64,000 nt of DNA from Streptomyces sp. NBC_01276. GTDB taxonomy: Bacteria > Actinomycetota > Actinomycetes > Streptomycetales > Streptomycetaceae. The position numbers and the translations under genes are program-made. Positions 25,147-34,724 of the stretch are shown in pieces (within the stretch, counting starts at the first letter, position 1; every line of letters begins with the position of its first letter). Under the pieces are notes generated by a model. The model was not told where the DNA came from, made no database searches, and saw only the letters and a program-made list of their open reading frames with translations. The DNA lies in contig NZ_CP108443.1 in NCBI RefSeq assembly GCF_041435355.1, positions 496,001-560,000 on the forward strand. The letters are read 5' to 3'.

Positions 25147-25404
25147 TCATGCCGCGGCCTTCCGTCCTGCCGCCGGGGTGTGGGTGTGGGCGGCGTGGCG
25201 GAGCTCGACGCCTCCGGCCCGCCAGCCGGCGGGCTCCGTCCAGTAGGGGTGGGTGCACAGGCGGGCCGACAGGCTGATCAGTCGGCGCCGCAGCGCGGTG
25301 GTGCCCGCCCCGGCGGGAGCCTGCGCGAGCGCGGCGTAGGTCTCCTGCCACGCCTGTTGCAGGGTGATCAGGTCCTCGGGGAAACGGAACGGTGCTCTCA
25401 CCAC
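25147..25404 (-). CDS. 85-residue accessory protein, copy 1
   Basis: A small helical protein: GTG start, FRFPEDLITLQQAWQETYAA, LAQAPAGAGTTALRRRLISL, SARLCTHPYWTEPAGWRAGG VELRHAA. A close paralogue (roughly 70 percent identical by eye) lies at 26171-26428 on the opposite strand. The family is common in Streptomyces accessory regions near DUF6233-type genes, and its function is unknown. The same promoter-like box (25410-25425) lies just upstream of both copies, with no room for a long leader, so leaderless translation from the GTG is likely. Confidence 0.65.
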   Translation of the reverse strand: MVRAPFRFPEDLITLQQAWQETYAALAQAPAGAGTTALRRRLISLSARLCTHPYWTEPAGWRAGGVELRHAAHTHTPAAGRKAAA

Positions 25405-25409
25405 TCAAC

Positions 25410-25425
25410 TAAAACACATGTTCGA
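25410..25425 (-). promoter_or_regulatory. LexA/SOS-like box upstream of copy 1
   Basis: On the minus strand TCGAACATGTGTTTTA. The first half-site and spacing fit the actinobacterial SOS box (TCGAACnnnnGTTCGA); the second half-site is imperfect. It ends about 6 bp before the GTG start. The same box is conserved upstream of the paralogue at 26171. Confidence 0.5.
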
Positions 25426-25655
25426 TTTTCTGTGCGAGTGCCCCGTTGTCCTGTGTCATCGAAGTCAGGCAGTCGCGGCGCTTTGACCTGCGGCGACTAG
25501 GTTGATGACACAACGTCCGAGCGTCACGCGATGGGCCGAGCTGTTACGAACCGCTACGCAAGCGATTCCGACGCGGACGGCCCCTCTGTCGTGGCGGCGC
25601 CAACGATGCTTCGCGGCCACCCTGAGATGCGTCGGCTCAGCTGAGTGCCGTGGAG

Positions 25656-26006
25656 TCACAGGCTGTGGGCGATGGGGTGCAGCGGTTCGTACAGCGGGAG
25701 TTCGGCGCCGCTGGGGAGCCGGATCGCAGTCAGTCTGCCCCAGCGCTGTTCGCTGACCGGGCGGGTGATCTCGACGCCCTGCGCGCGGAATTCGCCGAGC
25801 TGGGAATCAAGGTCGTCGCACATCAGGAAGAACTCGTGCCGGGGCGGGCCGTCGGCCGGGTGCACGGCCACCTCGGCCGGGGGCAGCTTGAAGATGAGCC
25901 AGCCGCCGCCTGTGTCGACGCCGGGAAAGTTGAGGACGTCACGGATGAAGGCGCGGTCCGCCTCGGCGTCCTGGCTGTAGAGGATGACATGTGCACCGCT
26001 GATCAT
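25656..26006 (-). CDS. VOC family (glyoxalase/bleomycin-resistance fold) protein
   Basis: A 116-residue single-module vicinal oxygen chelate protein. Seen: MISGAHVILYSQDAEADRAF IRDVLNFPGV with the typical first beta-alpha unit, GGGWLIFKLPPAEVAVHPAD, HEFFLMCDDLDSQLGEFRAQ GVEI and a final strand SGAELPLYEPLHP. These proteins dimerise and may bind a metal (His5 and Glu-type ligands) to act on or sequester small molecules. The ATG at 26006 is preceded by AGGAG with good spacing. It lies between the two divergent copies of the 85-residue gene. Substrate unknown. Confidence 0.8.
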   Translation of the reverse strand: MISGAHVILYSQDAEADRAFIRDVLNFPGVDTGGGWLIFKLPPAEVAVHPADGPPRHEFFLMCDDLDSQLGEFRAQGVEITRPVSEQRWGRLTAIRLPSGAELPLYEPLHPIAHSL

Positions 26007-26149
26007 GGCTGGCTCCTGCCCGACGACGTGCTGGCGGTCGTACCCCCGGCATCCTGGTGGCAAAGACCTTCGGCTGCATTCGATGACACGACGACTGAGT
26101 TGCATGACAACGGACGGGTGACCTCCAGCGGGGCGACTCGCGCAGAAAA

Positions 26150-26165
26150 TCGAACACGTGTTTTA
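26150..26165 (+). promoter_or_regulatory. LexA/SOS-like box upstream of copy 2
   Basis: TCGAACACGTGTTTTA, ending 5 bp before the GTG start of the second copy. It differs from the box of copy 1 in one base, while the surrounding sequence is less conserved, so it is probably under selection. Confidence 0.5.
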
Positions 26166-26170
26166 GTGGA

Positions 26171-26428
26171 GTGGTGAGACCACCGTTCCGCTTCCCCGAG
26201 GGCCTGATCACCCTCCGAAGGGCATGGCAGCAGACCTACGCCGAACTCGCGCAAGCCCACGCCGGGGCCGGCACGACCGCCCTGCGGCTCCGGCTGATCG
26301 CCCTCTCCGGGCACCTCTGCGCCCACCCCTACTGGGCGGCCGCCGACTGGCGGGCCGGAGGCGTCGAGCTGCGCCGCGCCGCCCGCACCCAGACCCCAGC
26401 CCCGACGGAACGAGAGGCGGCAGCATGA
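26171..26428 (+). CDS. 85-residue accessory protein, copy 2
   Basis: Paralogue of the protein at 25147-25404, in the opposite orientation: FRFPEGLITLRRAWQQTYAE, LAQAHAGAGTTALRLRLIAL, SGHLCAHPYWAAADWRAGGV ELRRAA. Length is the same and differences are mostly conservative, so both are probably functional. The stop overlaps the ATG of a following small frame (ATGA), as in the other copy, showing that the whole promoter-gene-next-gene unit was duplicated. Function unknown. Confidence 0.65.
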   Translation: MVRPPFRFPEGLITLRRAWQQTYAELAQAHAGAGTTALRLRLIALSGHLCAHPYWAAADWRAGGVELRRAARTQTPAPTEREAAA

Positions 26429-26502
26429 GCGAGCAGACCACCACCAGACCCCGCCCGCAGGTCGTACCGGTTACTGAGAAGCCGTTGTCTTTCCGCGCGT
26501 GA
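26425..26502 (+). CDS. Small frame coupled to copy 2, probably truncated
   Basis: Starts with an ATG overlapping the stop of the 85-residue gene and reads MSEQTTTRPRPQVVPVTEKP LSFRA. In the other copy the coupled position leads into the zinc-ribbon gene; here the frame ends after 25 residues, so the gene was probably cut off by the sequence to its right. Confidence 0.35.
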   Translation: MSEQTTTRPRPQVVPVTEKPLSFRA

Positions 26503-26589
26503 TGGGTGTGTTTCCGCTGGTCAGGGATGGGGCCGGTGTTTCGGTGGCATGGACGAGGTGTCGTGTCGTCTCTTCGGTGGAGGTGCCGG

Positions 26590-27084
26590 ATGCCGTCGGT
26601 GATGGGGCTGTTGGAGGAGCGTGAACGTGCCGCTCGGCAGCGGGTGGATGCCCTTCAGTCCGAGCTGCGGGAGGCAGAGGCCGTGTGGGAGCGGTTCGTG
26701 ATCGCCCGTGAGACGGTGGCCGCGGTCCTGGCGGAACCGTGCGGAGGCCAGGACGTGTCACCGGTCGTGGTGGTCGGCGAGGGGCCGGCGCGGGTTGTGG
26801 GTGCGGTGCCCGGCTCGGTGGTGCCGGTGTGGTGGGAAGGCCTCGCTGCTGCGGCGCTGGCGCCGGATTACCGGCAACTCGTGGACGCTCTGACCGGTGA
26901 GAACAGCTCGCGTGCCGGGGCGATGGACTGTCGGCGGCTCGCGGTGGCGGTCGGGCTGGAGCCGGTGCCCGCGAAGGTGGAGGGCGTGCGGTTGGAGGTG
27001 AAACGCCTGGCCGCGCGGGGCTGGTTGGAGCAGGAACGTCCGGGGATGTTCAGTGCCGTCGTCGGGCGACGCGGCGGCTCATGA
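26590..27084 (+). CDS. Coiled-coil/winged-helix protein linked to IS elements
   Basis: A 164-residue protein. Seen: an N-terminal coiled coil (LLEERERAARQRVDALQSEL REAEAVWERFVIA), a variable linker, and a C-terminal winged helix (DYRQLVDALTGENSSRAGAM, DCRRLAVAVGLEPVPAKVEG, VRLEVKRLAARGWLEQERPG MF). The same design is seen in the frameshifted gene at 14796-15148. The ATG is supported by GGAGGTG five bases upstream. The last residues overlap the end of the IS5 transposase on the other strand, and the usual C-terminal tail is altered, so the IS insertion may have replaced the final codons. A DNA-binding role is inferred from the winged helix. Confidence 0.65.
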   Translation: MPSVMGLLEERERAARQRVDALQSELREAEAVWERFVIARETVAAVLAEPCGGQDVSPVVVVGEGPARVVGAVPGSVVPVWWEGLAAAALAPDYRQLVDALTGENSSRAGAMDCRRLAVAVGLEPVPAKVEGVRLEVKRLAARGWLEQERPGMFSAVVGRRGGS

Positions 27085-27745
27085 CCATGCTCATCGACCA
27101 CCTGATCATCGCCTCGGCGCTGTCGGTGCGGGTTTCGTAGTCGCGGGCCAGGCGGCGTGAGTGCATCAGCCATGCGAACGTGCGCTCGACAAGCCATCTT
27201 TTCGGCAGGACGACGAAGCCTGTGGTGTCGTCGCTGCGTTTGACCACCGTCAGCGCGATCCGCAGCACGTTACGGGCGAAGTCGACGAGTTGGCCGGTGT
27301 AGCCGCCATCCGCCCAGACCAGCGTGATGCGCCAGTGCCGCTCGCGCAGCCGGGCCAGCAGTGTCTGTCCCGCGTCCCGGTCGGTGACGGACGCCGCCGT
27401 GACCACGACGGCCAGTAGCAGGCCGAGGGTGTCCACCACGATGTGGCGCTTGCGGCCGTTGACTTTCTTGCCGCTGTCGAAGCCCCTGGTCGAGGCCGGC
27501 ACCGACGCAGCCGCCTTCACTGGCTGGGCGTCGATGATGCCCGCGGTCGGCTCCCGGTCGCGGCCGGTCGCTTCACGGAGCCGGTCCCGAAGCCGGTCGT
27601 GGAACTCGGCCGTCCAGCCCTTGTCGCGCCAGCGTCGGAAGAAGGCGTAGACGCGGTCCCACGCGGGGAAGTCCGCGGGTATCGACCGCCAGGAGATACC
27701 GCCCGTGACCAGGTAGCGGACCGCGTCAACCATCCAATGCCACGA
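27050..27745 (-). pseudogene. 5'-truncated IS5-family transposase
   Basis: The C-terminal about 225 residues of a DDE transposase: VDAVRYLVTGGISWRSIPAD, GIIDAQPVKAAASVPASTRG (first Asp), GRKRHIVVDTLGLLLAVVVT, LVWADGGYTGQLVDFAR (second Asp) and RWLVERTFAWLMHSRRLARD (Glu). All three catalytic residues are present, but the N-terminal 50 or so residues and the left IS end are missing. The open frame upstream of 27745 runs into unrelated DNA and the terminal repeat of the IS4-family element, which probably cut it off. Confidence 0.8.
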
Positions 27746-27824
27746 AGTTAAGAGCTCAACGGCGTTGTCAAGGGTGGTCGAGATGCGTGAGGGGCCTCTG
27801 CTATCCAGGGGATAGACCAAGATC

Positions 27825-27873
27825 GGGCCTTGACCCAAGGCCGGGTAGTTAACGTTTTCGCAGGTCACGCAAG
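27825..27873 (+). repeat. IS4-family terminal inverted repeat, left
   Basis: 49 bp starting GGGCCTTGACCCAAGGCC, which itself contains a small palindrome. It is identical in inverted orientation to 49727-49775. Confidence 0.9.
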
Positions 27874-27936
27874 TCAGTTGAAGGATTTCCGACGCAGAAC
27901 AACGGAGCTCGTTGGTACCGGCAGTCGTCCAAGTTG

Positions 27937-28187
27937 TCCCAGGCCAGCCGGTAGCCGACTTCAGGGAACAGACACATCGCGAGCAGGAAGTAGATCCCGA
28001 CCCGCGAAGGAAGATCACGCAGGCGTCTCTGCATCGAGCGGGTCTCCGCCAGGACCGCGTCGACCAGCTCGAACGGCACGACGGCCGTCAGCTCACCCGG
28101 ATGCCCGGGCGCGAACCGGCCCGCGGCCACTGTGACCGTACGGGTGATGGCCATCACCCGGGCCCGCAGGACATGATGAAACGGCAA
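27937..28187 (-). pseudogene. Inverted 5' coding segment of the IS4-family transposase
   Basis: On the minus strand: MAITRTVTVAAGRFAPGHPG, ELTAVVPFELVDAVLAETRS, MQRRLRDLPSRVGIYFLLAM, CLFPEVGYRLAWD. This is the N-terminal IS4 domain. The next residues expected in the family (KLTAGLAEVPVASPTPKALR) occur on the plus strand starting at about 28194. So a segment of about 250 bp has been inverted inside the element. Short matching sequences (CAACGGAGCT) are found near both breakpoints. Confidence 0.7.
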
Positions 28188-28193
28188 CGGAGC

Positions 28194-28784
28194 TAGCTGA
28201 CGGCCGGGCTGGCCGAAGTGCCGGTGGCATCCCCGACGCCGAAGGCCCTGCGTGATCTGCGCCGACGCCTGGGCAGTGCGCCGGTGCGGGCGTTATTCGA
28301 GGTTCTCGGCGGGGCCTTTGGCCCGGCCGACGACACCCGGTGTGCGGTTCGGGCCATACCGGACTGTGTCATTCGACGGCTGCAGTTCCCAGAAGGTCCC
28401 CGACTCCGGGCGAAACAGGGCCTGGCTGGGGCGCGCTTCCCATCACGGCTATCCCACACTGGAGTTGATGACGCTGGTCGAGACCGGCACACGGGCCTTG
28501 CTCGGCGCGGTGTTCGGCCCCACCGCCGAGGGCGAGACCAGCTATGCCTCGCGCTTGCTGCATCTGCTGCGGCCGGACATGCTCGTCCTGTGGGACAAGG
28601 GCTTCGACGGCAACGACTTCCTCGCCTCCGTCACCGCGACCCGCGCCCGGTTCCTGGGTCGACTCCGCAGCAACCGGCGTACCCCTGTCCTCACACGTCT
28701 CGCCGACGGCTCATACCTGTCGGTGATCGCCGCCGAGAAGGTACGTGTGATCGACGCGAACATCACGGTGACCTGCGCCGACGG
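28194..28784 (+). pseudogene. IS4-family transposase, N-terminal/middle part
   Basis: Plus-strand continuation of the transposase: KLTAGLAEVPVASPTPKALR, DLRRRLGSAPVRALFEVL in one frame, then, after a frameshift near 28310, ARPTTPGVRFGPYRTVSFDG (first catalytic Asp), GYPTLELMTLVETGTRALLG, MLVLWDKGFDGNDFLASVTA (second Asp) and EKVRVIDANITVTCADG at the insertion point of Tn3-A. The remaining C-terminal part is at 48937-49735. Inversion, frameshift and insertion all disable the gene. Confidence 0.8.
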
Positions 28785-28834
28785 GGCCCTGTTCTCGTAT
28801 AGCTACGGCGAACAGACATGTAGCGCTGAGTAAC
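28785..28834 (+). repeat. Tn3-A terminal inverted repeat, left
   Basis: 50 bp beginning GGCCCTGTTCTCGTATAGC and ending CGCTGAGTAAC; matches 48882-48931 inverted with two differences near the middle. Confidence 0.9.
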
Positions 28835-28906
28835 CGTCGTGGTCCTCGTTTCCCCCTGGTGGGCGCCTCGTTGAGCTGAACGAGTGATGGCGAGGGGTGG
28901 GGTGGG

Positions 28907-31900
28907 ATGCGGCAGGACTGGGAGCCGGAAGACCTGATTGAGGTCTGGACGCTGCTCGAAGACGACATGAAGAGGGTGCGGAACAAGGCGGGGTCGACTC
29001 GGCTCGGCTTCGCGTTGTTGCTCAAGTTCTTCGAGGTGGAGGCCCGGTTCCCTGATACGGCCAGTGAAGTGCCCGCTGCCGCGGTCGGATATGTGGCTCA
29101 GCAGGTGAAGGTCCCGGCTGAGGAGTGGGCTTCCTACGACTGACAGGGCAAGACGATCCAGCGGCACCGGGGCGAGATCCGCGCTGCGTACGGGTTCCGG
29201 GCGAGTACCGAGGAGGACCAGGAGCGGCTGGCCGATTGGCTGGCCGCTGAGTTGTGTCCGGTGGAGCTGTCGCGGGATCGGCTGGCGGCGGCGGTGGTGG
29301 CCCGGTGTCGTAACGGCCGCATCGAGCCGCCGGCCCCGGGGCAGGTCGGGCGGCTGGTGGGGAAGGCGGTCAAGGACTTCGAGGCCCAGTTCTGCCGCAG
29401 CAGGGTGGAGCGGATCTCGCCCGCGACGCGCTCGCGCCTGGAGGACCTGGTTGTCGGCAGCGAGGACGAGACGGAGGAGGGGGCCGACGGCGAGGGCACG
29501 GTGTCGGGCGGCGGGCGGTCGCACTTCGCGGAGCTGAAGGCCGACCCGGGGGCGCCGGGGCTGGAGAGCCTGCTGGCGGAGGTGAACAAGCTCCAGCGGG
29601 TGCGGCGGCTGGAGCTGCCCGCGGACTTGTTCGCGGACGTGTCGGAGAAGCTGGTGGATGCGTGGCGGGCGCGGGCGTCGAAGGAGTATCCGGCGAACCT
29701 GGAGCGGATGAAGCCGCCCCGGCGCCTTACTCTGCTGGCCGCGCTGTGCCATGTGCGGCAGACGGAGATCACCGACTCGCTGGTGGACCTGTTCATCCAG
29801 CTCGTGCTGAAGATCAACACCCGGGCGGAGCGGAAGGTCGACAAGGAGCTCAACGCCGAGCTGAAGAAGGTCCGGGGCAAGGAGGGCATGTTGCTGCGGG
29901 TCGCGGAGGCCGCTTTGTCCGAGCCGTCCGGCACGGTGCGGCGGGTGATCTATCCGGTGGTCGGCGGGGAGAGGACGCTGAAAGCGCTGGCGGCGGAGGC
30001 CGCGGCGAACGAGGCTCGCTACAAGGCCCGGGTCCGCACGGTGCTGCGGTCGTCGTACTCGGCGCACTGGCGCCGGATGCTCTCGCCGCTGTTGGGCGCG
30101 CTGGAGCTGAAGGGCAACAACACCGCCTACCGGCCGGTGATGGACGCGATCGACCTGCTCCAGCGTTACCTGGACCAGCCTTTGAAGGAGGGGGCGTTCT
30201 TCGACCCGGCGGAGAGCGTGCCGCTGGCGGGGGTGGTGCCGGAGCAGTGGCGGGCGGCGGTGGTGGACGAGCGTGGCCGGGTCGAGCGTATCCGTTAGAG
30301 CTGTGCGTGCTGGTGGCGCTTCGGGATGCAATGCGGCGGCGGGAGATCTGGGTGGTGGGGGCGAACCGGTGGCGTAACCCGGAGGACGACCTGCCGGCGG
30401 ACTTCGAGGACAACCGGGACGTGCACTACGCCGCCCTGGGGCAGCCGCAGGACGCCGGAGAGTTCATCGCCGGTCTCCAGGGCAAGCTCCGCACCTCGCT
30501 GGACCGCTTCGAGCAGGCGATTGCGGAGGGCACGACGGGCGGGGTCGCGATCGTGAAGAAGCATGGCGAGCCGTGGATCAGGGTCTCCCCCCGGGCGAAG
30601 CAGGAGGAGCCGGAGAGCCTGGTGGCGATCAAGGGTGAGATCGAGCGGCGCTGGGGGACCATCGACCTGCTGGACATCTTGAAGTACGCCGAGTTCGACA
30701 CGGACTTCATCGCCGAGTTCACCTCGGTGGCAACCCGCGAGATGCTGTCGAAGGACGTGCTGCGGCGCCGGCTGCTGCTGGTGCTGTTCGGCCTGGGCAC
30801 GAACATGGGGATCAAGCGGGTCGCGGTGACCGGCAAGCATGGCGAGAGCGAGGCGACGCTGCGGCGGGTGCGGCACCTGTTCGTCAACCGGGCCAACATG
30901 CGCGCGGCCCTGCGGAAGCTGGTGAACGAGACCTTCGCCGTCCGGGACGAGATGTGGTGGGGCACCGGCACGGCGTGCGCCTCGGACAGCCGCAAGTTCG
31001 GCGCCTGGTCCTCGAACCTGATGACCGAGTGGCACCAGCGCTACCGCGGCCCCGGCGTGATGATCTACTGGTATGTTGAGCGGAAATCGGTCTGCATCTA
31101 CTCCCAGCTGAAGTCCTGTTCGGCGTCCGAGGTCGCCTCGATGATCGAGGGCGTGCTGCGGCACTGCACCGACATGGACGTCGACCGGCAGTACACCGAC
31201 ACCCACGGCGCCTCCATCGTCGGGTTCGCCTTCGCCTACATGCTCGACTTCAAGCTGATGCCCCGGCTGAAGAACATCGGCTCCGCGAAGCTGTACCGGC
31301 CGGCCGCGGGCGAGGACGGCCAGTGGCCGAACCTGGGCCCGGTGCTCTCCACCAAGACGATCGACTGGGACCTGATCGCCCAGCAGTACGACCAAGTCGT
31401 GAAGTACACCACCGCCCTGCGCCTGGGCACCGCCGAAGCCGAGCAGGTCCTGCGCCGGTTTACCCGGGGCGGGCCCAAGCACCCGACGTACCGGGCGATC
31501 GAGGAGCTGGGCCGGGCGGTACGGACCGCGTTCGTCTGCGACTACCTCGCGGACGTGGAGATGCGCCAGGAGATTCACGAGGGGTTGCAGGTGGTGGAGA
31601 ACTGGAACTCCGCGAACAAGGACCTCTTCTACGGCAAGGACGGCGACCTGGCCGGTGCGGACAAGGAGTCCCAGGAGGTCAGCATGCTCGCGCTGCACCT
31701 GCTCCAGTCCGCACTGGTGCACGTCAACACGCTGCTGATGCAGGAGGTCCTGGCCGACCCCAAGTGGGCGGACAAACTCACCGACGCGGACCGCAGGGCG
31801 CTGTCGCCGCTGTTCTGGACCCATGTGAATCCGTACGGCCGCTTCGAGCTGGACATGAACAGCCGCCTCGATCTGGACCTGTCCCTCCGGGCGGCGGTGC

Positions 31901-31941
31901 CCGGCCCGCGCACTGCGCAGGAAGCCGCAGTCCCGGTGTGA
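28907..31941 (+). pseudogene. Tn3-A transposase TnpA, broken by a stop and a frameshift
   Basis: A Tn3-family transposase of about 1010 residues. The N-terminal region (MRQDWEPEDLIEVWTLLEDD, RLGFALLLKFFEVEARFPD) fits the DUF4158 domain. A TGA at 29141-29143 replaces a Trp codon (…EEWASYD-stop-QGKTIQRHRGEI). The frame then runs to 30290, where one C is missing (ERIR-stop instead of [15 protein letters not shown]), and continues in another frame to 31941. The C-terminal DDE region is otherwise well kept ([71 protein letters not shown]). So Tn3-A cannot now move by its own transposase, although its ends are intact. Confidence 0.9.
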
Positions 31942-32016
31942 CAGCCGGACTCTGGTCCTGGCCGGAGCCGTACTGGCTGCGTTGCGCCTGCGTGATCCGG
32001 TCGCCTCCGGCTGAGA

Positions 32017-32925
32017 TCAGCTGGGCGGACTTTGGGTCTGCTGGGTCTGCGGGGTCTGTTCCGGCGCGGGCGCGGCGGTGGTGGAGGTAGTGGTCCAGCT
32101 GGCGAGTATGCCGAGTGCCTCGGCGGAGGGGGAGGCGGGTTCGGGGGTGTAGATGGCGAGGCTCTGTTCGGGGTCGTCTTCGGCGGCGAGGACGACGTAG
32201 TCGAGGGTGAGGTCGCCGACGAGCGGGTGGTGCAGGCGCTTGGTGCCCGTGGTGTGTGCCCGGACGTCGTGGTCGGCCCAGAGCCGGCGAAAAGTGTCGC
32301 TGTGCAGGGACAGCTCACCGATCAGCTCGGTGAGCTGAGGGTCGTCGGCGTGGCGTCCGGCGTACAGGCGCAGGCTGGCCACCGTGTCCCGGGCCACCCG
32401 TTCCCAGTCGGTGTAGAGGCTGAGGGCAGCCTGGTCGAGGAAGACGAAGCGGGCGAAGTTGCGGTCGCGGTGCGGGCGGGAGGCGAAGTCCGCGAACAGG
32501 GCGTACCCGAGCGGGTTGGCGGCCAGGACGTCCAGGCGTCGTCCCTGGACGACGGCGGGGACGCTGAGTGCGTCCAGGGCCCGGTAGAGGGCGGGGCGGA
32601 CTCGTTGCGGGGCGAGGGGTCGTTTGCGGCGGGTCCGGGCAGTGGTGGTGGGCTGGGTGAGGTCGAAGAGGTGGGCGCGTTCGGTGTCGTCCAGGTGCAG
32701 GGCCCGGGCGACGGCGTCCAGGACGGCTTCGGAGACGCCTTGGGCGCGGCCTCGTTCCAGGCGGATGTAGTAGTCGACGCTGACTCCGGCGAGCTGGGCG
32801 ACTTCCTCGCGGCGCAGGCCCGGAACTCGGCGGGGCCCGGCGTGGGGGGCCAGGCCGGCCTGTTCGGGGGTGATCCGGGCCCGGCGGGTGCGCAGGAACT
32901 CGCGGATCTCGCTGCTGCGGTCCAT
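32017..32925 (-). CDS. MmyB-like helix-turn-helix regulator
   Basis: A 302-residue regulator. Seen: an N-terminal XRE-type helix-turn-helix (RSSEIREFLRTRRARITPEQ, GLRREEVAQLAGVSVDYYIR, LERGRAQGVSEAVLDAVARA) and a C-terminal ligand-binding domain of the MmyB type (VQGRRLDVLAANPLGYALFA, HPLVGDLTLDYVVLAAEDDP). Such regulators bind fatty-acid-like ligands. It is cargo of Tn3-A and is divergent from an aldo-keto reductase gene 170 bp away, a gene pair often seen in Streptomyces, so it probably represses that gene. The ATG at 32925 starts the conserved domain; the longer frame upstream is a shadow. Confidence 0.88.
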   Translation of the reverse strand: MDRSSEIREFLRTRRARITPEQAGLAPHAGPRRVPGLRREEVAQLAGVSVDYYIRLERGRAQGVSEAVLDAVARALHLDDTERAHLFDLTQPTTTARTRRKRPLAPQRVRPALYRALDALSVPAVVQGRRLDVLAANPLGYALFADFASRPHRDRNFARFVFLDQAALSLYTDWERVARDTVASLRLYAGRHADDPQLTELIGELSLHSDTFRRLWADHDVRAHTTGTKRLHHPLVGDLTLDYVVLAAEDDPEQSLAIYTPEPASPSAEALGILASWTTTSTTAAPAPEQTPQTQQTQSPPS

Positions 32926-33095
32926 GCATCCACCGTACGGCGTGCCCGTGGACCTGCCGGGCAGCGAAAGGGGTACTGCTGGACCCCTGGACGAACGAGC
33001 CCCTGTACGGGCCTCCGCGGCGGGTCGGCGGGTGGTTGCCTGGATAGCGGGCCTGCTGCACCGCACACCGCACCACCGGGAAGAGGGAGTATCTG

Positions 33096-34082
<987 letters not shown>

Positions 34083-34141
34083 CCCCGCCGAACACGGCCC
34101 CGGAGCACGTCCCCGCCGGGTTTGTGGATCCGCCTCCCGAA

Positions 34142-34188
34142 GCCTGTCTGTTCGTCCGGCGGCAGCCCCGCCGGACGAACAGACAGGC
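34142..34188 (+). terminator. Perfect 21-bp hairpin after the aldo-keto reductase gene
   Basis: Arms at 34142-34162 and 34168-34188 are perfectly complementary over 21 bp, with a 5-nt loop, 59 bp after the stop codon. No U-run follows, as is usual in Streptomyces. It is the natural terminator for the gene. Confidence 0.8.
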
Positions 34189-34397
34189 GGCCCCAAAGCC
34201 CGCATCGCAGGGAGCGTGGTTGGCGCGGTCCGGGACTTCGCCGCGAACCAGCGGACGTGCCGGGCTGAGACACCCCTTCACGCCGTGACATCACCCGCCG
34301 GTGGGCCCAGGTTTGATACAGCGCCACTCTCACAAACGACCCTTTCCCGGAGCATGATCGAGAACGGTCGGCGGAAGCGGTCCGGGTCGCGGATTCA

Positions 34398-34460
34398 CTG
34401 TCACAACTCGTTCTCACCCAAAAGTGGAACCAGGCGTGTTCTGGGATATGTTTGTGACAG
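34398..34460 (+). promoter_or_regulatory. Tn3-A res-like recombination region
   Basis: CTGTCACAA (34398-34406) and its perfect inverse TTGTGACAG (34452-34460) lie immediately upstream of the resolvase start at 34472, with GAGAACG/CGTTCTC as an outer related pair. Resolvase binding sites are made of such paired arms. The position between tnpA cargo and tnpR fits. Confidence 0.5.
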
Positions 34461-34471
34461 CGTCTGGGATC

Positions 34472-34599
34472 ATGACAGACCCTCAGGCCGCACTCACGTC
34501 CGAAGCGGACGACGTCGAGCGCCACACCTGCCCACGCTGTAACGCAGCGCCAGGCTCACCCTGCCGCTCACGCTCCGGCGCGGTCGCCGGGACCTACCA
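34472..34599 (+). pseudogene. Tn3-A resolvase, 5' part (zinc-knuckle domain)
   Basis: The first 42 codons: MTDPQAALTSEADDVERHTC PRCNAAPGSPCRSRSGAVAG TY. This is a CxxC...C zinc-knuckle domain that also starts the Tn3-C resolvase. Tn3-B is inserted directly after, at the TACCA target (34595-34599). The gene continues at 48042 with HTGRFTKVSRLAKLLRVPTP, giving a full 322-residue protein when joined (128 + 841 bp, in frame). The frame that continues past 34599 into the Tn3-B end is not real. Confidence 0.88.
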
Positions 34600-34639
34600 G
34601 GGGGTCGAGGAACATCGGAACGGAATCCGGCGCTAAGCC
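34600..34639 (+). repeat. Tn3-B terminal inverted repeat, left
   Basis: 40 bp beginning GGGGGTCGAGGAACATCGG and ending CGCTAAGCC; the inverse of 47997-48036 with four differences. Confidence 0.9.
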
Positions 34640-34697
34640 CTCGTCCTCCCTGGTGGGCGGCCAGCGGGTCGGCGGTGTTAGGACCGGTCTGAAGTCG

Positions 34698-34724
34698 TCC
34701 CGCAGATAACACCCCAATATCTGC
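34698..34724 (+). promoter_or_regulatory. Probable crossover core site of the Tn3-B tyrosine recombinase
   Basis: Two perfect 9-bp inverted arms, CCGCAGATA (34698-34706) and TATCTGCGG (34716-34724), flank a 9-bp spacer. That is the layout of a tyrosine-recombinase core site. A further arm-like copy, TATCTGTGG, lies at 34784-34792 just before the recombinase gene, like the accessory direct repeats of the Tn4430 internal resolution site. Confidence 0.7.

Noticed and set aside
27775..27824. Target duplication of the IS4-family element
   Set aside because: The bases outside the two terminal repeats do not match over 4-12 bp, so I do not claim one.
28763..30331. Minus-strand frame of 522 codons inside tnpA of Tn3-A
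   Set aside because: Shadow of the transposase; Pro/Arg-rich with no recognisable domain.
29662..31941. A single 759-residue plus-strand protein
   Set aside because: Only the part after about 30298 is real transposase; the first 210 codons are an out-of-frame reading of the upstream tnpA segment.
34600..34636. Continuation of the resolvase frame into the Tn3-B end
   Set aside because: The codons after the TACCA site are read from the transposon's inverted repeat; the real continuation is at 48042.
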